Positions 1 to 8,387 of a DNA stretch of 55,105 bases are shown piece by piece. A program made the position numbers and the translations under genes. Under the pieces are notes generated by a model. It ran no database searches. It was not told where the DNA came from and saw only the letters and a program-made list of their open reading frames with translations. The stretch comes from an uncultured Acidobacteriota bacterium (GTDB lineage: Bacteria; Acidobacteriota; Terriglobia; Bryobacterales; Bryobacteraceae). How positions within the stretch are numbered: position 1 is the stretch's first letter; each line of letters opens with the position of its first letter. The stretch spans positions 75,869-130,973 of the forward strand of contig CADECY010000010.1 in NCBI GenBank assembly GCA_902825945.1. Reading direction: 5' to 3'.

Positions 1-282
1 AACAATCCGATTCACCCTGGACGGATCATCCGCGAGGACTGCCTGGAACCACTGGGACTCAGCGTGACGGCCGCGGCGCGCATCCTCGGAGTGACGCGCC
101 AGGCGCTCAATAACGTCGTCAACGAGAAGGCCGGAGTCTCGGCGGAGATGGCGATCCGCCTCTCGAAAGCCTTCGGGAGCACGGCTGAAACCTGGGTGAG
201 AATTCAGGCGGTCTACGATCTCGGCATCGCGCGCCGGAACGAAAAGAACATCCGAGTGGAGCGCTATCGTCCGGCCGCCTGA
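1..282 (+). CDS. higA: HigA-type antitoxin, XRE family (5' end outside window)
   Basis: The frame is open from base 1, so the start codon lies to the left of the window. The visible 93 residues begin [20 protein letters not shown], the N-terminal signature of HigA/VapI antitoxins, followed by a helix-turn-helix ([18 protein letters not shown], about residues 22-39) and the conserved [16 protein letters not shown] segment. Members of this family bind and neutralise the HigB mRNA interferase and repress their own operon. A higB gene would be expected just upstream, out of view. The gene converges on the kinase gene with only five bases between them. A decayed paralogue lies at 3263-3517. Identification is secure; partner and activity are inferred. 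Confidence 0.9.
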   Translation, partial: NNPIHPGRIIREDCLEPLGLSVTAAARILGVTRQALNNVVNEKAGVSAEMAIRLSKAFGSTAETWVRIQAVYDLGIARRNEKNIRVERYRPAA

Positions 283-287
283 CCGCA

Positions 288-2957
288 CTACCGGAAGTTG
301 TCGATTCTCATCAAGTCACTGACCGATTGATCGAGGCGGACGAAGACGATCGACTTCTCGTCAGGCGAGATCGTGAAATTGGCGGTCGTGCGGCTCGTCT
401 CGGGCGGAAGCATGCGGACGACGGTATCGCGGCTGGTTGCGTGATCGATGCGGTGGAGCTCGACGCCGATTCCGCGCTTCCAGACGTAGTAGTAGGAATG
501 ATCGTGGATCCGGAACCATGGGTCGATCGCCGGGATATCGGCGATCTTGGTTTCTTCACCGCCGTCGAGCGGCATGCGCCAGAGTCCGGGCAAGTCGAGC
601 TTCTGGTAGTACAGGGTCTTGCCGTCGGACGACTCGCTGCTGCGCCATCCGCCATTCCGGGTCACCTGCATCTCGGGTGCGGATCCGTCCGCCGGCACCT
701 TCCATACTTCGTTGCGGCCAGTGCGCGCCGAAGCGAAATAGATGAACCTTCCATCGCGCGACCAGTAGGCGGAAGCATCGTTGGCAGGGTGCGTGGTCAA
801 CCGGCGCGGCGCGCCGCCTTGCGCGTCCACCACATAGACATCCGTGTTTCCACCCGGCCGCTTGGCGAAGGCGATGTGCTTCCCATCGGGAGACCAGCGC
901 GGCGCGTTCGGGCTGGCGCCCTCGTTGGTGAGTTGGACAGCGTTGCCTCCCGTCGCGTCTTCGATCCAGATCTCGCCTCTGCCAGTCCGGTCCGACCGGA
1001 AGGCGATGCGGGATCCGTCGGGAGAGTGATCCGGTTGGGTGTCACTGCGTGTCGAGGCGACCACGCGAACCGGCGGCGCGGACGGGCTTTCGAGACTGGC
1101 CTGCCATAGGTTGGAATCCGAGTAGCCGCGATGAAAGACCATCCGGTTCCCCTTGGCCGCCACGGAAGGCATGCCGTCGCCGTCGCCCAGATTTGGGAGC
1201 GGTCTCGGCGCACCACCATCGCGGCTCACTCGCCACAGCCGCCTTTCACCATTCGCCGCCCCGCTGAGGATCAACTCGGAACTGTCTGGCATCCACGATC
1301 CGCCCAAACGGACGTCCGCTCCGAATTGTGTGATGCGCTTCGGGGCAGCGGGCTGTGCACCGGCCAGCGGCTGAATCCACCAGTCGCCGGCGCCCACCCC
1401 TTCGTGTCGAACGAAGGCGAGCCATTTGCCGTCGGGCGAAACGAGAGGAAGACCATCGCCCATCGTGTGGGCGGGTGGAGTGGTGAGCAGCCGCTTCTCG
1501 CCGGTCGTCATCGAGACGGTTGCAATCGCGGACGGCTTGACCGAAGTGTCCATGATGACGAGAGACTTGGCATCGGCGGTCCAACTCACGCTTGGGGATG
1601 AAACATGGCTAGGCGCCGGTGGCAGTTCGATCACCCGCCTCTCCTGACCACCCAACGCGGGGACGACATGGTAGCCCACCCCGGTCTCGCGTCTGGACCG
1701 CACGAAAGCGATGAAGTTCCCGTCGGGAGACCAAGCCGGTGCATAGTCAAGCTTCGGATCGGTGGTCAACCGTACCGGCTGGCCCGCCTCCACGAGCTTT
1801 ACGTAGAGATCCAGGTTGCCGCCCTTGTCGCCGGACCAGGCGAAGGCTACCTGCTTGCCGTCCGGCGACAGCGCCGGGTCGAACTCCGCACCTGCGTAAC
1901 TCGTCAGAATCTCGGGACGCGATTGTTCGACCGGCGCCTCGGCCGGCCGCCCGTTCTTCATCCAGACGGCACCGGCTCCCAAAACTCCAGCGCCCGCGAG
2001 CACCGGAATCAGCCAGCGCGGGGAGCGTCGTGTGCCCGGTGCCGGAGCGGCCACGGAGGAGACGCCCGAGGCACTCGACAACGCGCCGGATTCGGAGTCT
2101 TCCTTGATCTCTTCGAGCCCCAACTTGATATCGGCGATATGCTGCGCGCGGCGAGCCGGATCCTTGCGCAGACAACGCCCGATCAGCCGCTCGAGTTCGC
2201 GCGGCACACCCGGCGCCAGGTCGCCCAGTGGCTTCGGCTCCTGGTTGATCACGGCCGCCAGCGTTGCCATCTGCGTGGCGCCCTGGAAGGCGCGATGGCC
2301 GCTCACCATCTCGTACAGCACGCTGCCGAACGCAAAGATGTCGGACCGTGTATCCACCGGGCGGCCCTCCGCCTGTTCCGGCGACATGTAGGCCACGGTG
2401 CCGAGCAGCGAACCCTCCACCGTCTTCGGTGAATCGGCTCCGGGCGCGGTGCGCGTAGCATCGTCCTGGCTTGGAACGGGTGCGCGCTCAGTGAGCTTGG
2501 CCAAGCCGAAGTCGAGGATCTTCACGCGATCATCGGCGGTCACCATGATGTTCGATGGCTTCAGGTCGCGATGGGTGATTCCGGCCGAGTGAGCCTTGGC
2601 CAGCGCGTCCGCGATCTGAATCGAATACTTGAACGCCTCCGGCAATCGCATCCCCTTGCGCGGAATCAACTGATCGAGCGTGCGCCCGTCGATGAACTCC
2701 ATCGCGATGAAGTCGGTGCCGTTGGCCTGGCCGATCTCGTGAATCGTGACGATATTCGGATGGTTGAGCGCCGACGCGGATTTCGCTTCCTGGACGAAAC
2801 GCCGGCGGCGTTCGATGTCGGCCACTTTGTCGGCGCGCAGGAGTTTGATGGCGACCAGACGTTCGAGTTGGGTGTCGCGGGCCTTGTACACAACGCCCAT
2901 TCCTCCCTCGCCTAACTTGTCGAGGATTTCGAAATGGGAGATCTTCTGGCCTGTCAT
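288..2957 (-). CDS. Membrane Ser/Thr protein kinase with C-terminal TolB/WD40-like beta-propeller
   Basis: The protein has 889 residues. The frame stays open about 200 codons further upstream, but the kinase fold begins at ATG 2957 (MTGQKISHFEILDKLGEGG), which has a GGAG ribosome-binding site seven bases before it. The glycine loop GEGGMG is near residues 16-21, with VAIK Lys38, HRDLKPSN near 129-136, DFG at 149-151 and a Ser-Pro-Glu activation-segment end, so the Hanks-type kinase looks active. A Pro/Ala-rich linker and one membrane segment (WLIPVLAGAGVLGAGAVWM) follow. After it come repeats of the type LSPDGKQVAF and WSPDGNFIAF, a TolB-like propeller of about 530 residues that should be extracytoplasmic. 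This architecture is common in Acidobacteriota and suggests an envelope sensor; the ligand is unknown. Confidence 0.93.
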   Translation of the reverse strand: MTGQKISHFEILDKLGEGGMGVVYKARDTQLERLVAIKLLRADKVADIERRRRFVQEAKSASALNHPNIVTIHEIGQANGTDFIAMEFIDGRTLDQLIPRKGMRLPEAFKYSIQIADALAKAHSAGITHRDLKPSNIMVTADDRVKILDFGLAKLTERAPVPSQDDATRTAPGADSPKTVEGSLLGTVAYMSPEQAEGRPVDTRSDIFAFGSVLYEMVSGHRAFQGATQMATLAAVINQEPKPLGDLAPGVPRELERLIGRCLRKDPARRAQHIADIKLGLEEIKEDSESGALSSASGVSSVAAPAPGTRRSPRWLIPVLAGAGVLGAGAVWMKNGRPAEAPVEQSRPEILTSYAGAEFDPALSPDGKQVAFAWSGDKGGNLDLYVKLVEAGQPVRLTTDPKLDYAPAWSPDGNFIAFVRSRRETGVGYHVVPALGGQERRVIELPPAPSHVSSPSVSWTADAKSLVIMDTSVKPSAIATVSMTTGEKRLLTTPPAHTMGDGLPLVSPDGKWLAFVRHEGVGAGDWWIQPLAGAQPAAPKRITQFGADVRLGGSWMPDSSELILSGAANGERRLWRVSRDGGAPRPLPNLGDGDGMPSVAAKGNRMVFHRGYSDSNLWQASLESPSAPPVRVVASTRSDTQPDHSPDGSRIAFRSDRTGRGEIWIEDATGGNAVQLTNEGASPNAPRWSPDGKHIAFAKRPGGNTDVYVVDAQGGAPRRLTTHPANDASAYWSRDGRFIYFASARTGRNEVWKVPADGSAPEMQVTRNGGWRSSESSDGKTLYYQKLDLPGLWRMPLDGGEETKIADIPAIDPWFRIHDHSYYYVWKRGIGVELHRIDHATSRDTVVRMLPPETSRTTANFTISPDEKSIVFVRLDQSVSDLMRIDNFR

Positions 2958-3140
2958 TTGTCGGCTCCGCGCGGGTCTTCGTATGATACAACCTCGGGAG
3001 GACGCCCTGGTGCTTGCTTTGCGCGTAGCCCCGGCCGATGGTGATAGTGGCCGGTCCGAAGCGCATTGGCCCAGGCATCTGCCTCGACCAGCGGAGAGCG
3101 TGCGCGTTGCGGCGGCATCGGCGCCGTTCAAATTCTCAAC

Positions 3141-3262
3141 ACCCGGCCGGATCCAAACGTCTGTTGGCGGCGTGCCGCAACTGCGGGGATGACAAGCGGC
3201 AATTGTCACGTACCCCGAAAGCATGCTTGACGATGATGACGCATTCGAAGTCGAACTGTCGG
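3141..3262 (+). pseudogene. Probable remnant of a higB-type toxin gene
   Basis: No open gene is present, but short stretches read like the C-terminal half of a HigB/RelE-type toxin. PAGSKRLLAACRNCGDDKRQ resembles the family pattern P-x-NRLExLxGDRxGQ, and DDDAFEVELSAS just before the higA remnant resembles the usual ending DxDVEIVDYH. Its position directly upstream of a clear higA remnant on the same strand is what higBA order predicts. The match is by eye, short and interrupted, so confidence is limited. Confidence 0.4.
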
Positions 3263-3517
3263 CTAGCCGATTCATCCCGGCCGCATGGTTCGCCAGGACC
3301 GCAGCGAACCGCTCGGATTCTGCGTGACCCCGGACACCCGGGTTCTCGGCGTGACGTGACGCGCCAGGCCAGGGCAACTCGCAAACCAGAAGGCGGGAAT
3401 CTCTGGAGCTGGCGATCCGGCTATCGGCGGCGTTCCGCCGCACCGCCGAGACCCGGGTTCGAATGGAGGCAACGGGAAAGAGATATCCACGCAAAACGCC
3501 ATCGTCCCGCCACGTGA
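3263..3517 (+). pseudogene. Decayed higA antitoxin gene, paralogue of the gene at 1-282
   Basis: Reading from 3267 gives PIHPGRMVRQDRSEPLGF, against [18 protein letters not shown] in the gene at 1-282, continuing with RVLGVT against RILGVT. The frame then hits TGA after an apparent two-base insertion (GTGACGTGACGCGCCAGG against GTGACGCGCCAGG). The similarity goes on in another frame (ELAIRLSAAFRRTAETRVRM against [20 protein letters not shown]). It then shows a deletion of about 24 bases and ends on a matching final stretch and TGA at 3515-3517. The homology runs the full length of the gene. It is clearly non-functional through frameshifts and an early stop. Confidence 0.82.
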
Positions 3518-3591
3518 CATCCCAGTTCCGGCCGACGGGCATCCCAAAACTGAACACGGGGATCGGGCAGCCAAAAGTGTCGCGCCTTCGG

Positions 3592-3597
3592 TATACT
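3592..3597 (+). promoter_or_regulatory. Possible -10 box upstream of the transpeptidase gene
   Basis: TATACT lies about 130 bases before the chosen start of the transpeptidase gene. No convincing -35 hexamer is visible at the right distance, so this is weak. The rest of 3518-3724 shows no gene. Confidence 0.2.
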
Positions 3598-3724
3598 GGT
3601 ACTTCCCGCCACCTTGCCAGACAGGTGGTACTACGACTATTGCTTGACCAGCGCGCCGCCGATGGTCCAGAATAGCTGGTACCGGTGCGGGCCTGCTCTG
3701 GCTCCCCCCGCCTCTACTGCCCAC

Positions 3725-4888
3725 ATGTTTCACGCACTCCTGATCATTGCGATCTGCGCGTTTTCGTTCAGCCCGTTGCAGGCCGCGAAAGCAACCGCCT
3801 CGTCGAAGGCCTCCCGGACGAAGAAATCGCTGACGGCGGCAAAGCCAAGTTCGAGATCCGCGTCGGCCAAGCGGCGCAATTCGGTCCGGAAGCCGGTTTA
3901 CAGCCCGTGGAAGGAGCCCACCTACGCGGATTCCACAGCGTCGGACCAACTCGGCGGCGACGACCCTGTGGTGCGCAGGGCGGCGGTCGAGGCCCTGGGC
4001 CCGTTGAATGGCTCCGTCGTCGTCACCGACGCGGATAGTGGGCGCATCCTGACGATCGTCAACCAGAAGCTTGCCTACAAGCCCGGATTTACGCCGTGCT
4101 CGACGATCAAGCCCTTTGTCGGCATGGCGGGATTGACGGAAGGACTGGTGGAGCGCGATACGGTGGTGAAGATCAACCGCTGGACCGAGTTCAACCTGAC
4201 CGATGCGATGGCGAAGTCCGATAACGCCTACTTCGCGCTCCTCGGCCAGCGTCTCGGCTTCGAACGGGTTTCCTACCACGCCAAGTTGTTCGGTCTCGGT
4301 GAACATGCCACCGTCGGGATCGACGAAGAGCGTCCGGGCTCGCTGCCGCGTGTTCCGCCCGCAAACGGCGGAGTCGGCATGATGTCGAGCTTCGGCGAAG
4401 GGATCCGGATGTCGCCGTTGCAACTGGCGGCCGCCATGGGTGCCGTAGCCAATGGCGGGACGCTCTACTATCTTCAATATCCGCAGTCAAGGGATCAGGC
4501 TGACCGCTTCGTCCCCCGGGTGAAGCGGCAGATCGAGATGCAGCCGATTCTGGGTGAGATCAAGCCCGGACTGGTCGCCGCGGTCGATCACGGAACCGCG
4601 CGACTGGCCAATGTCAGCCAGGAAGAGACGATCCTCGGCAAGACGGGCACATGCACCGATCAATGGTCGCCCACCCACCTCGGCTGGTTCGGTTCATTCA
4701 ACGATTCACAACTGAACCGGATCGCGGTTGTGGTCCTGTTGACGGGGGGGAAGCCGATCAACGGCCCCGTCGCCGCTAATGTGGCCGGGAAAGTCTATCG
4801 GTCGCTCACGGCGGCCGGCTACTTTCAGCAAGCCCGGCCCACCTCGCCGGTCGCCTTGGCCGGCCAGCGGCAGTGCTGTCTCGAGTAG
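3725..4888 (+). CDS. Penicillin-binding protein-like transpeptidase
   Basis: The frame opens at 3614, but ATG 3725 begins a good export signal (MFHALLIIAICAFSFSPLQA), so a 387-residue protein is preferred. A Lys/Ser-rich linker of about 50 residues leads into a transpeptidase (PF00905-type) domain. All three active-site motifs are present in order: S126-T-I-K129, S165-D-N167 and K306-T-G-T. There is no glycosyltransferase or dimerisation domain, so it is a minimal penicillin-binding protein or a penicillin-interactive serine hydrolase of the cell envelope. No clear ribosome-binding site precedes 3725, which leaves the exact start open. Cross-linking versus carboxypeptidase activity cannot be told from sequence. 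Confidence 0.85.
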   Translation: MFHALLIIAICAFSFSPLQAAKATASSKASRTKKSLTAAKPSSRSASAKRRNSVRKPVYSPWKEPTYADSTASDQLGGDDPVVRRAAVEALGPLNGSVVVTDADSGRILTIVNQKLAYKPGFTPCSTIKPFVGMAGLTEGLVERDTVVKINRWTEFNLTDAMAKSDNAYFALLGQRLGFERVSYHAKLFGLGEHATVGIDEERPGSLPRVPPANGGVGMMSSFGEGIRMSPLQLAAAMGAVANGGTLYYLQYPQSRDQADRFVPRVKRQIEMQPILGEIKPGLVAAVDHGTARLANVSQEETILGKTGTCTDQWSPTHLGWFGSFNDSQLNRIAVVVLLTGGKPINGPVAANVAGKVYRSLTAAGYFQQARPTSPVALAGQRQCCLE

Positions 4889-4907
4889 CGATCAGAAGCG
4901 TGCTTGC

Positions 4908-6248
4908 TCAGAAAGCCACGCGCTCGCTTCGCGCCGGCCCGGCAGAGTTGCGCAGTTCGACCTGGACGCCCGTGATCTGAGCTGTGTCGCCCGTAACGGG
5001 GAACACTGCGCGAAGTTGGAAGAGTCCGCCGAGAGCCGAATCTCGGAAGAACGACGCGAAAACGTCTTGGACCTGCGCCCGAATCTCGGAGCCGATCGGC
5101 TGGCCGTTTCGATCATGGAATGTGAAGAGCGCCTCGGAGACCGTGCGGGCGTTGTCGAAGCCCGAGACCAGCACCTCAATGGCCCCAGCCTGACGCGAGG
5201 CGCGCACCGACGACATGCGTGCCGGCGCGGCGGGAATCTCGATCAAAGCCGACTCGCCCAACAGCCGGCCCGATTCCTCGAGCCGGAAACGGATCCGTGC
5301 GGCGGTGGTGCCCGTTTGGAATGTCACGTCGCGCCCGGTTTCGCCCGCCTGTACGGTCAGGTTCGTCTCGCGCCTCGATTCCGGAAGCAGGACCGCGCTG
5401 GGATCATCCTGCGTCCCCGCCGTGGGCTGGAACGTCATCTTCAGCGTCGCAATTCCCCGGTTGCGCGCGGGCGCCTTGAACAGAATCCGCAGAGTGGCCT
5501 GCTGTCCGCTTCCGGCGTTGCCAAACAAGAGGTCGGCGGATGGAAGCGGTGCGTCGATGGCGAGACCCTCGATCTGGATGACGCGGCCATCGACCTCGAG
5601 CGTGCCGTGGTAGACGAGTGAGCGATCCGGAGCGAAGCGGACTCCGAAAGCAGCGGCTGCTCCGGACGCGATCTCCGCCGGCAGCCGGAGATCGAGCGGG
5701 CCTTCGAAAATCCCCGTGAGGCGGATTCGCGATACGGTGATACCCGCTCCAGACTCATTGCGGAGCAGGAATCGCAGCACCCGGGCCGAACCGATCTCGA
5801 TCCGGCCGAAATCGACAGGCCGCTCGTTGGTCACCCGCTCGAAGACACCCTCGCGCTCGACACCGAGAACCAAACCACCGGGCGAGTCTCCGCGCACGAC
5901 GATCATGCGGTCGTTGATCGTCAAGAAGGCGTTGTGCACGCCGGTGGTGGTGGGCTGGAAGCGCACGCGAAAGTCGATATTGAAGTTCGGGGTCATCGTC
6001 TGCGGTCCAGTGGGATTACCCTGGAGCGAGAATCCGGGCCCGGAGATCCGAAGGACCTGGAGCGTCACCGTTGCGGCGCCCGTGTTGCGAAGCCGAAAGC
6101 GTGTGTCGAGCAAATCTCCTGTAGGAACCGTACCTAGTTCGAGGAGCACGGGCGCGGGCGTTTCGGCGCCGGTGGGGCCGACGGTGTACACCTCGATCTG
6201 GCCCTGGGCGAACAGCGGCGCCAGGACCAGGAGAACCGACAGCCTCAC
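4908..6248 (-). CDS. Exported protein with ASH/choice-of-anchor-D-like domains
   Basis: The start is GTG 6248, which shares GTGA with the stop of the preceding gene and begins an export signal (VRLSVLLVLAPLFAQG), giving 446 residues. Two beta-sandwich segments, roughly residues 15-120 and 125-225, carry the pattern of ASPM-SPD2-Hydin-like domains (DTRFRLRNTGAATVTLQ, RFLLRNESGAGITVS). Two further beta-rich regions follow without recognised family. It is the last gene of a leftward cluster and probably sits on the cell surface or in the periplasm. Such domains usually mediate protein contacts; no enzyme motif is visible. The specific role is unknown. Confidence 0.75.
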   Translation of the reverse strand: MRLSVLLVLAPLFAQGQIEVYTVGPTGAETPAPVLLELGTVPTGDLLDTRFRLRNTGAATVTLQVLRISGPGFSLQGNPTGPQTMTPNFNIDFRVRFQPTTTGVHNAFLTINDRMIVVRGDSPGGLVLGVEREGVFERVTNERPVDFGRIEIGSARVLRFLLRNESGAGITVSRIRLTGIFEGPLDLRLPAEIASGAAAAFGVRFAPDRSLVYHGTLEVDGRVIQIEGLAIDAPLPSADLLFGNAGSGQQATLRILFKAPARNRGIATLKMTFQPTAGTQDDPSAVLLPESRRETNLTVQAGETGRDVTFQTGTTAARIRFRLEESGRLLGESALIEIPAAPARMSSVRASRQAGAIEVLVSGFDNARTVSEALFTFHDRNGQPIGSEIRAQVQDVFASFFRDSALGGLFQLRAVFPVTGDTAQITGVQVELRNSAGPARSERVAF

Positions 6249-6742
6249 TCCGAATCCCCTGGAAGCAGAAACGGATGATCGTCCAGCGCGGGACGCACGG
6301 CATAGGACGGGCCGGAGGTAGCGATCTGGATCCAGTCGTCGCTCATCCGGTGCAGCCCCTGGACGGCGGCGGGGATCTCCCATTGACGGCCGCGATACTC
6401 GACGGAGTTGCCAATGGAAGTGACCGCGGCTCCTTCGCCGAACGCGACGGCGAACTCCGTACGTTCATCGAGCGGGACGCGATCGGTCTCGCCGCCGCTC
6501 TCGCGATCCACCTGTACGAGCCACCAGCGGCCATTCTCGCGGCGCGTGGTCCAATGGCGGTCTTCCGAGCGGATCGGCATCGCGCAGTCCGCCTCCTTGC
6601 CACCGAGAAGGAAAGTACCCGCGACGCCGTACACTGTGCGGGTACGTCCGGCGTTGTCGATCATGCAGCCGATACGCGGCGGTTCCACACCGGCGCCGGC
6701 GGCGAACAGCAGCGCGCCCACGAAAAGAACCACGCTCTTCAT
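6245..6742 (-). CDS. Small exported protein of unknown function
   Basis: This 165-residue protein starts at ATG 6742 with a clear signal peptide (MKSVVLFVGALLFAAGAG). The upstream part of the frame overlaps the preceding gene and is not used. ATG 6742 overlaps the TGA of the upstream gene as ATGA, and its own stop overlaps the next start as GTGA, so translation of all three genes is likely coupled. Two cysteines (GCMID, DCAMP) could form a disulfide. I do not recognise a family; the beta-rich pattern suggests a compact extracytoplasmic domain acting with its neighbours. Confidence 0.7.
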   Translation of the reverse strand: MKSVVLFVGALLFAAGAGVEPPRIGCMIDNAGRTRTVYGVAGTFLLGGKEADCAMPIRSEDRHWTTRRENGRWWLVQVDRESGGETDRVPLDERTEFAVAFGEGAAVTSIGNSVEYRGRQWEIPAAVQGLHRMSDDWIQIATSGPSYAVRPALDDHPFLLPGDSE

Positions 6743-7353
6743 GGCCGCGCCACCGTGATCTGGGGAGTGCCGATCCGGATGCCAGGCGCGGCCGCAGCCG
6801 CCGAGTTCGAGGATCCGGAAGGTGCGCCCTGTGAGAACGCCATCGCGGCAACGCCCGCGCCGGCCGCGCCCGCCGTCAACGCGATCCAGCGCCATCGGCT
6901 CGAATGCCGGGGCGTGGGCGCGGGCCGGAGCGTCTTTCGGCTCGCGCCCACCGCCGATTCCTGAAGCTGTAATGCGATCACCGTACCCGCGCGGGCCGGA
7001 CCTTTGGCCGCAAGCACGCGGATCCGCATTTCACCGGGAAAGCGTCCCCACTGAATTCCCCACACCGAGGCCAATCCATCGCGTCCCGTGGTGATCACTT
7101 CCGATCTCATGCCGGATTTGAAGGTACCAGACACCTCCTGATCGGGCATGCGGAAGCTGACCGCCGCGCCGGCAACGGGCTGTCCGGTTTCATCTGTTAC
7201 CTGAACCGTAAGCGGCCGGTTGGATTTCGACCCCGCGGTCTGCACCAAGCCGGAACCCTCGAGAACCTGGAGTTGAAGGAGGGCGGAATCAGACGCCGCC
7301 GCCAGCCGGGCCCACAACAGCGTGAGAGCCACGACGACCAATTGTCGTCGCAT
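6739..7353 (-). CDS. Exported protein with Big-1/Ig-like domain and C-terminal membrane segment
   Basis: The protein has 204 residues. A signal peptide (MRRQLVVVALTLLWARLAAA) is followed by a domain at about residues 45-130 with the bacterial Ig-like pattern PLTVQVTDETGQPVAGAAV. A basic linker leads to a hydrophobic segment near 150-172 (WIALTAGAAGAGVAAMAF) and a short Gly/Ser/Ala tail. It lies 24 bases after the PP2C phosphatase gene and overlaps the next gene by ATGA. It is probably anchored in the membrane with its Ig-like domain outside. The function is not known. Confidence 0.72.
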   Translation of the reverse strand: MRRQLVVVALTLLWARLAAASDSALLQLQVLEGSGLVQTAGSKSNRPLTVQVTDETGQPVAGAAVSFRMPDQEVSGTFKSGMRSEVITTGRDGLASVWGIQWGRFPGEMRIRVLAAKGPARAGTVIALQLQESAVGASRKTLRPAPTPRHSSRWRWIALTAGAAGAGVAAMAFSQGAPSGSSNSAAAAAPGIRIGTPQITVARP

Positions 7354-7377
7354 ACGTTTGTTTGCTGGTTGTCTTGC

Positions 7378-8091
7378 CTAAGCCTTGTTCCAAAGCAGCA
7401 GGACGGTGGTGATGTTGTCGGGGCCACCGGCCCTTCGGGCTGCCTCAATTAGATAGTGACATTTTGCTTCCAGGTTTGCAGCTTTTTTTAGACCATCAGT
7501 AATATTTTTTTGGTCTACGACTCCATGTAGGCCGTCCGAGCATAGGAGCAGCGTAATTCCTGGCGCCGGGCGCACGAGATACGAATGTATGCGCAGCGGG
7601 CTCTCGACGCCGATCGCCATAGTGAGAACGTGGCGCATCGGGTGTGTCTTGAGGCGTTCGTCGTCGAGGCCCAGGCGGCGGCCGACTTCGTTGGCCCAAG
7701 TCTGGTCTTCCGTGATCGCTGAGAGCTGGCCGTCTTCGAAGAGGTAGACGCGGCTATCGCCAACCGAGCAGACCACCATTTGGTCGCCCAAGTCGAGCAC
7801 ACCGATTAGCGTGGTTCCCATCCCATTGAGTCCGGCTTCGGAAGAGGCCTTGGCGAGAACCTTGCGATTGGCCTCCTCAAACGCAGCGGTCAATACCTGG
7901 GGAGAACGAGCGGAGGATCCGCGAACGAAATCGGCAACGGTCTCCACTGCGAGCTGCGAGGCGAGCTCCCCCGCCTGCTGGCCTCCCATCCCATCCGCGA
8001 GGAGATAGAGCCCGGCCTTTTGATCGATGAGGAAGTAATCCTCGTTATTCTTACGGACACAGCCCGGGTCCGTAAGGCCGAATGCCTCCAT
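7378..8091 (-). CDS. PP2C-family Ser/Thr protein phosphatase
   Basis: The 237-residue protein carries the full PP2C signature: NNEDYF near the N-terminus, LLADGMGGQQAGELAS, VCSVGDSRVYLFEDG, LLLCSDGLHGVV and GGPDNITTVLL, including the Asp residues that bind two metals. Two ATGs lie side by side at 8094 and 8091. The second has better spacing from AGAGG, and the long open extension to 8289 contains an Rpn gene remnant and is not part of this gene. It resembles stand-alone bacterial phosphatases (PrpC/PstP type) that reverse Hanks-kinase phosphorylation. The kinase at 288-2957 is a possible counterpart. It heads an operon of exported proteins. Confidence 0.93.
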   Translation of the reverse strand: MEAFGLTDPGCVRKNNEDYFLIDQKAGLYLLADGMGGQQAGELASQLAVETVADFVRGSSARSPQVLTAAFEEANRKVLAKASSEAGLNGMGTTLIGVLDLGDQMVVCSVGDSRVYLFEDGQLSAITEDQTWANEVGRRLGLDDERLKTHPMRHVLTMAIGVESPLRIHSYLVRPAPGITLLLCSDGLHGVVDQKNITDGLKKAANLEAKCHYLIEAARRAGGPDNITTVLLLWNKA

Positions 8092-8106
8092 CATAAGCCT
8101 CTGGGA

Positions 8107-8135
8107 ATTATAGCGTGTGCGAGGGGGATTCCCAA
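8107..8135 (-). promoter_or_regulatory. Sigma70-like promoter for the PP2C operon
   Basis: On the minus strand TTGGGA (8135-8130) and a perfect TATAAT (8112-8107) are separated by 17 bases. Transcription would begin near 8100, leaving a leader of only about six to nine bases before the paired ATGs. It is the best promoter-like sequence noticed in the window. Confidence 0.6.
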
Positions 8136-8269
8136 GGATACCCCCAAAAATTCGATTGGGGCCATGGCAGCGCCGGCTCGAAAGCGGGCTGAGACGCTGC
8201 GGTTCAACCGGTCCGGCCGCCTGCCGAGGGCTCCTCGGTTGCGACTGTCGGCCTTTTCTGGTTCGCTTG

Positions 8270-8372
8270 CTCGAGTGGATCTCGGGCACTGACTCGAGTC
8301 CGGGGAAGGGGTGCGCGGAAGCCGCGCTCGAATTCGCCGAGAGGTCCTCGGTGATGACAGGCTTGAAACCGG
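8270..8372 (-). pseudogene. Fragment of a second Rpn-type nuclease gene
   Basis: Minus-strand translation gives FKPVITEDLSANSS followed directly by HPFPGLESVPEIHS. The neighbouring intact gene has FKPMITMDVYANSS and, 42 residues later, TRFPGLESIPEIDS. The fragment is therefore a copy of the C-terminal region with an internal deletion, lying in tandem just downstream of the intact gene. At the DNA level GACTCGAGTCCGGGGAAG and GCTCGAATTCG are shared exactly. It has no start and runs into the upstream region of the PP2C gene. Confidence 0.7.
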
Positions 8373-8387
8373 CGAGTTCCCGAGGGC

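Noticed and set aside
327..1109. Long plus-strand frame of 260 codons opposite the kinase gene
   Set aside because: It is antisense to a clear kinase-propeller gene; its composition is the usual mirror of GC-rich coding sequence and it has no domain similarity.
3440..3460. GGGTTCGAATGG looked like a tRNA T-loop
   Set aside because: No acceptor, D or anticodon arms can be formed around it; the bases belong to the higA remnant.
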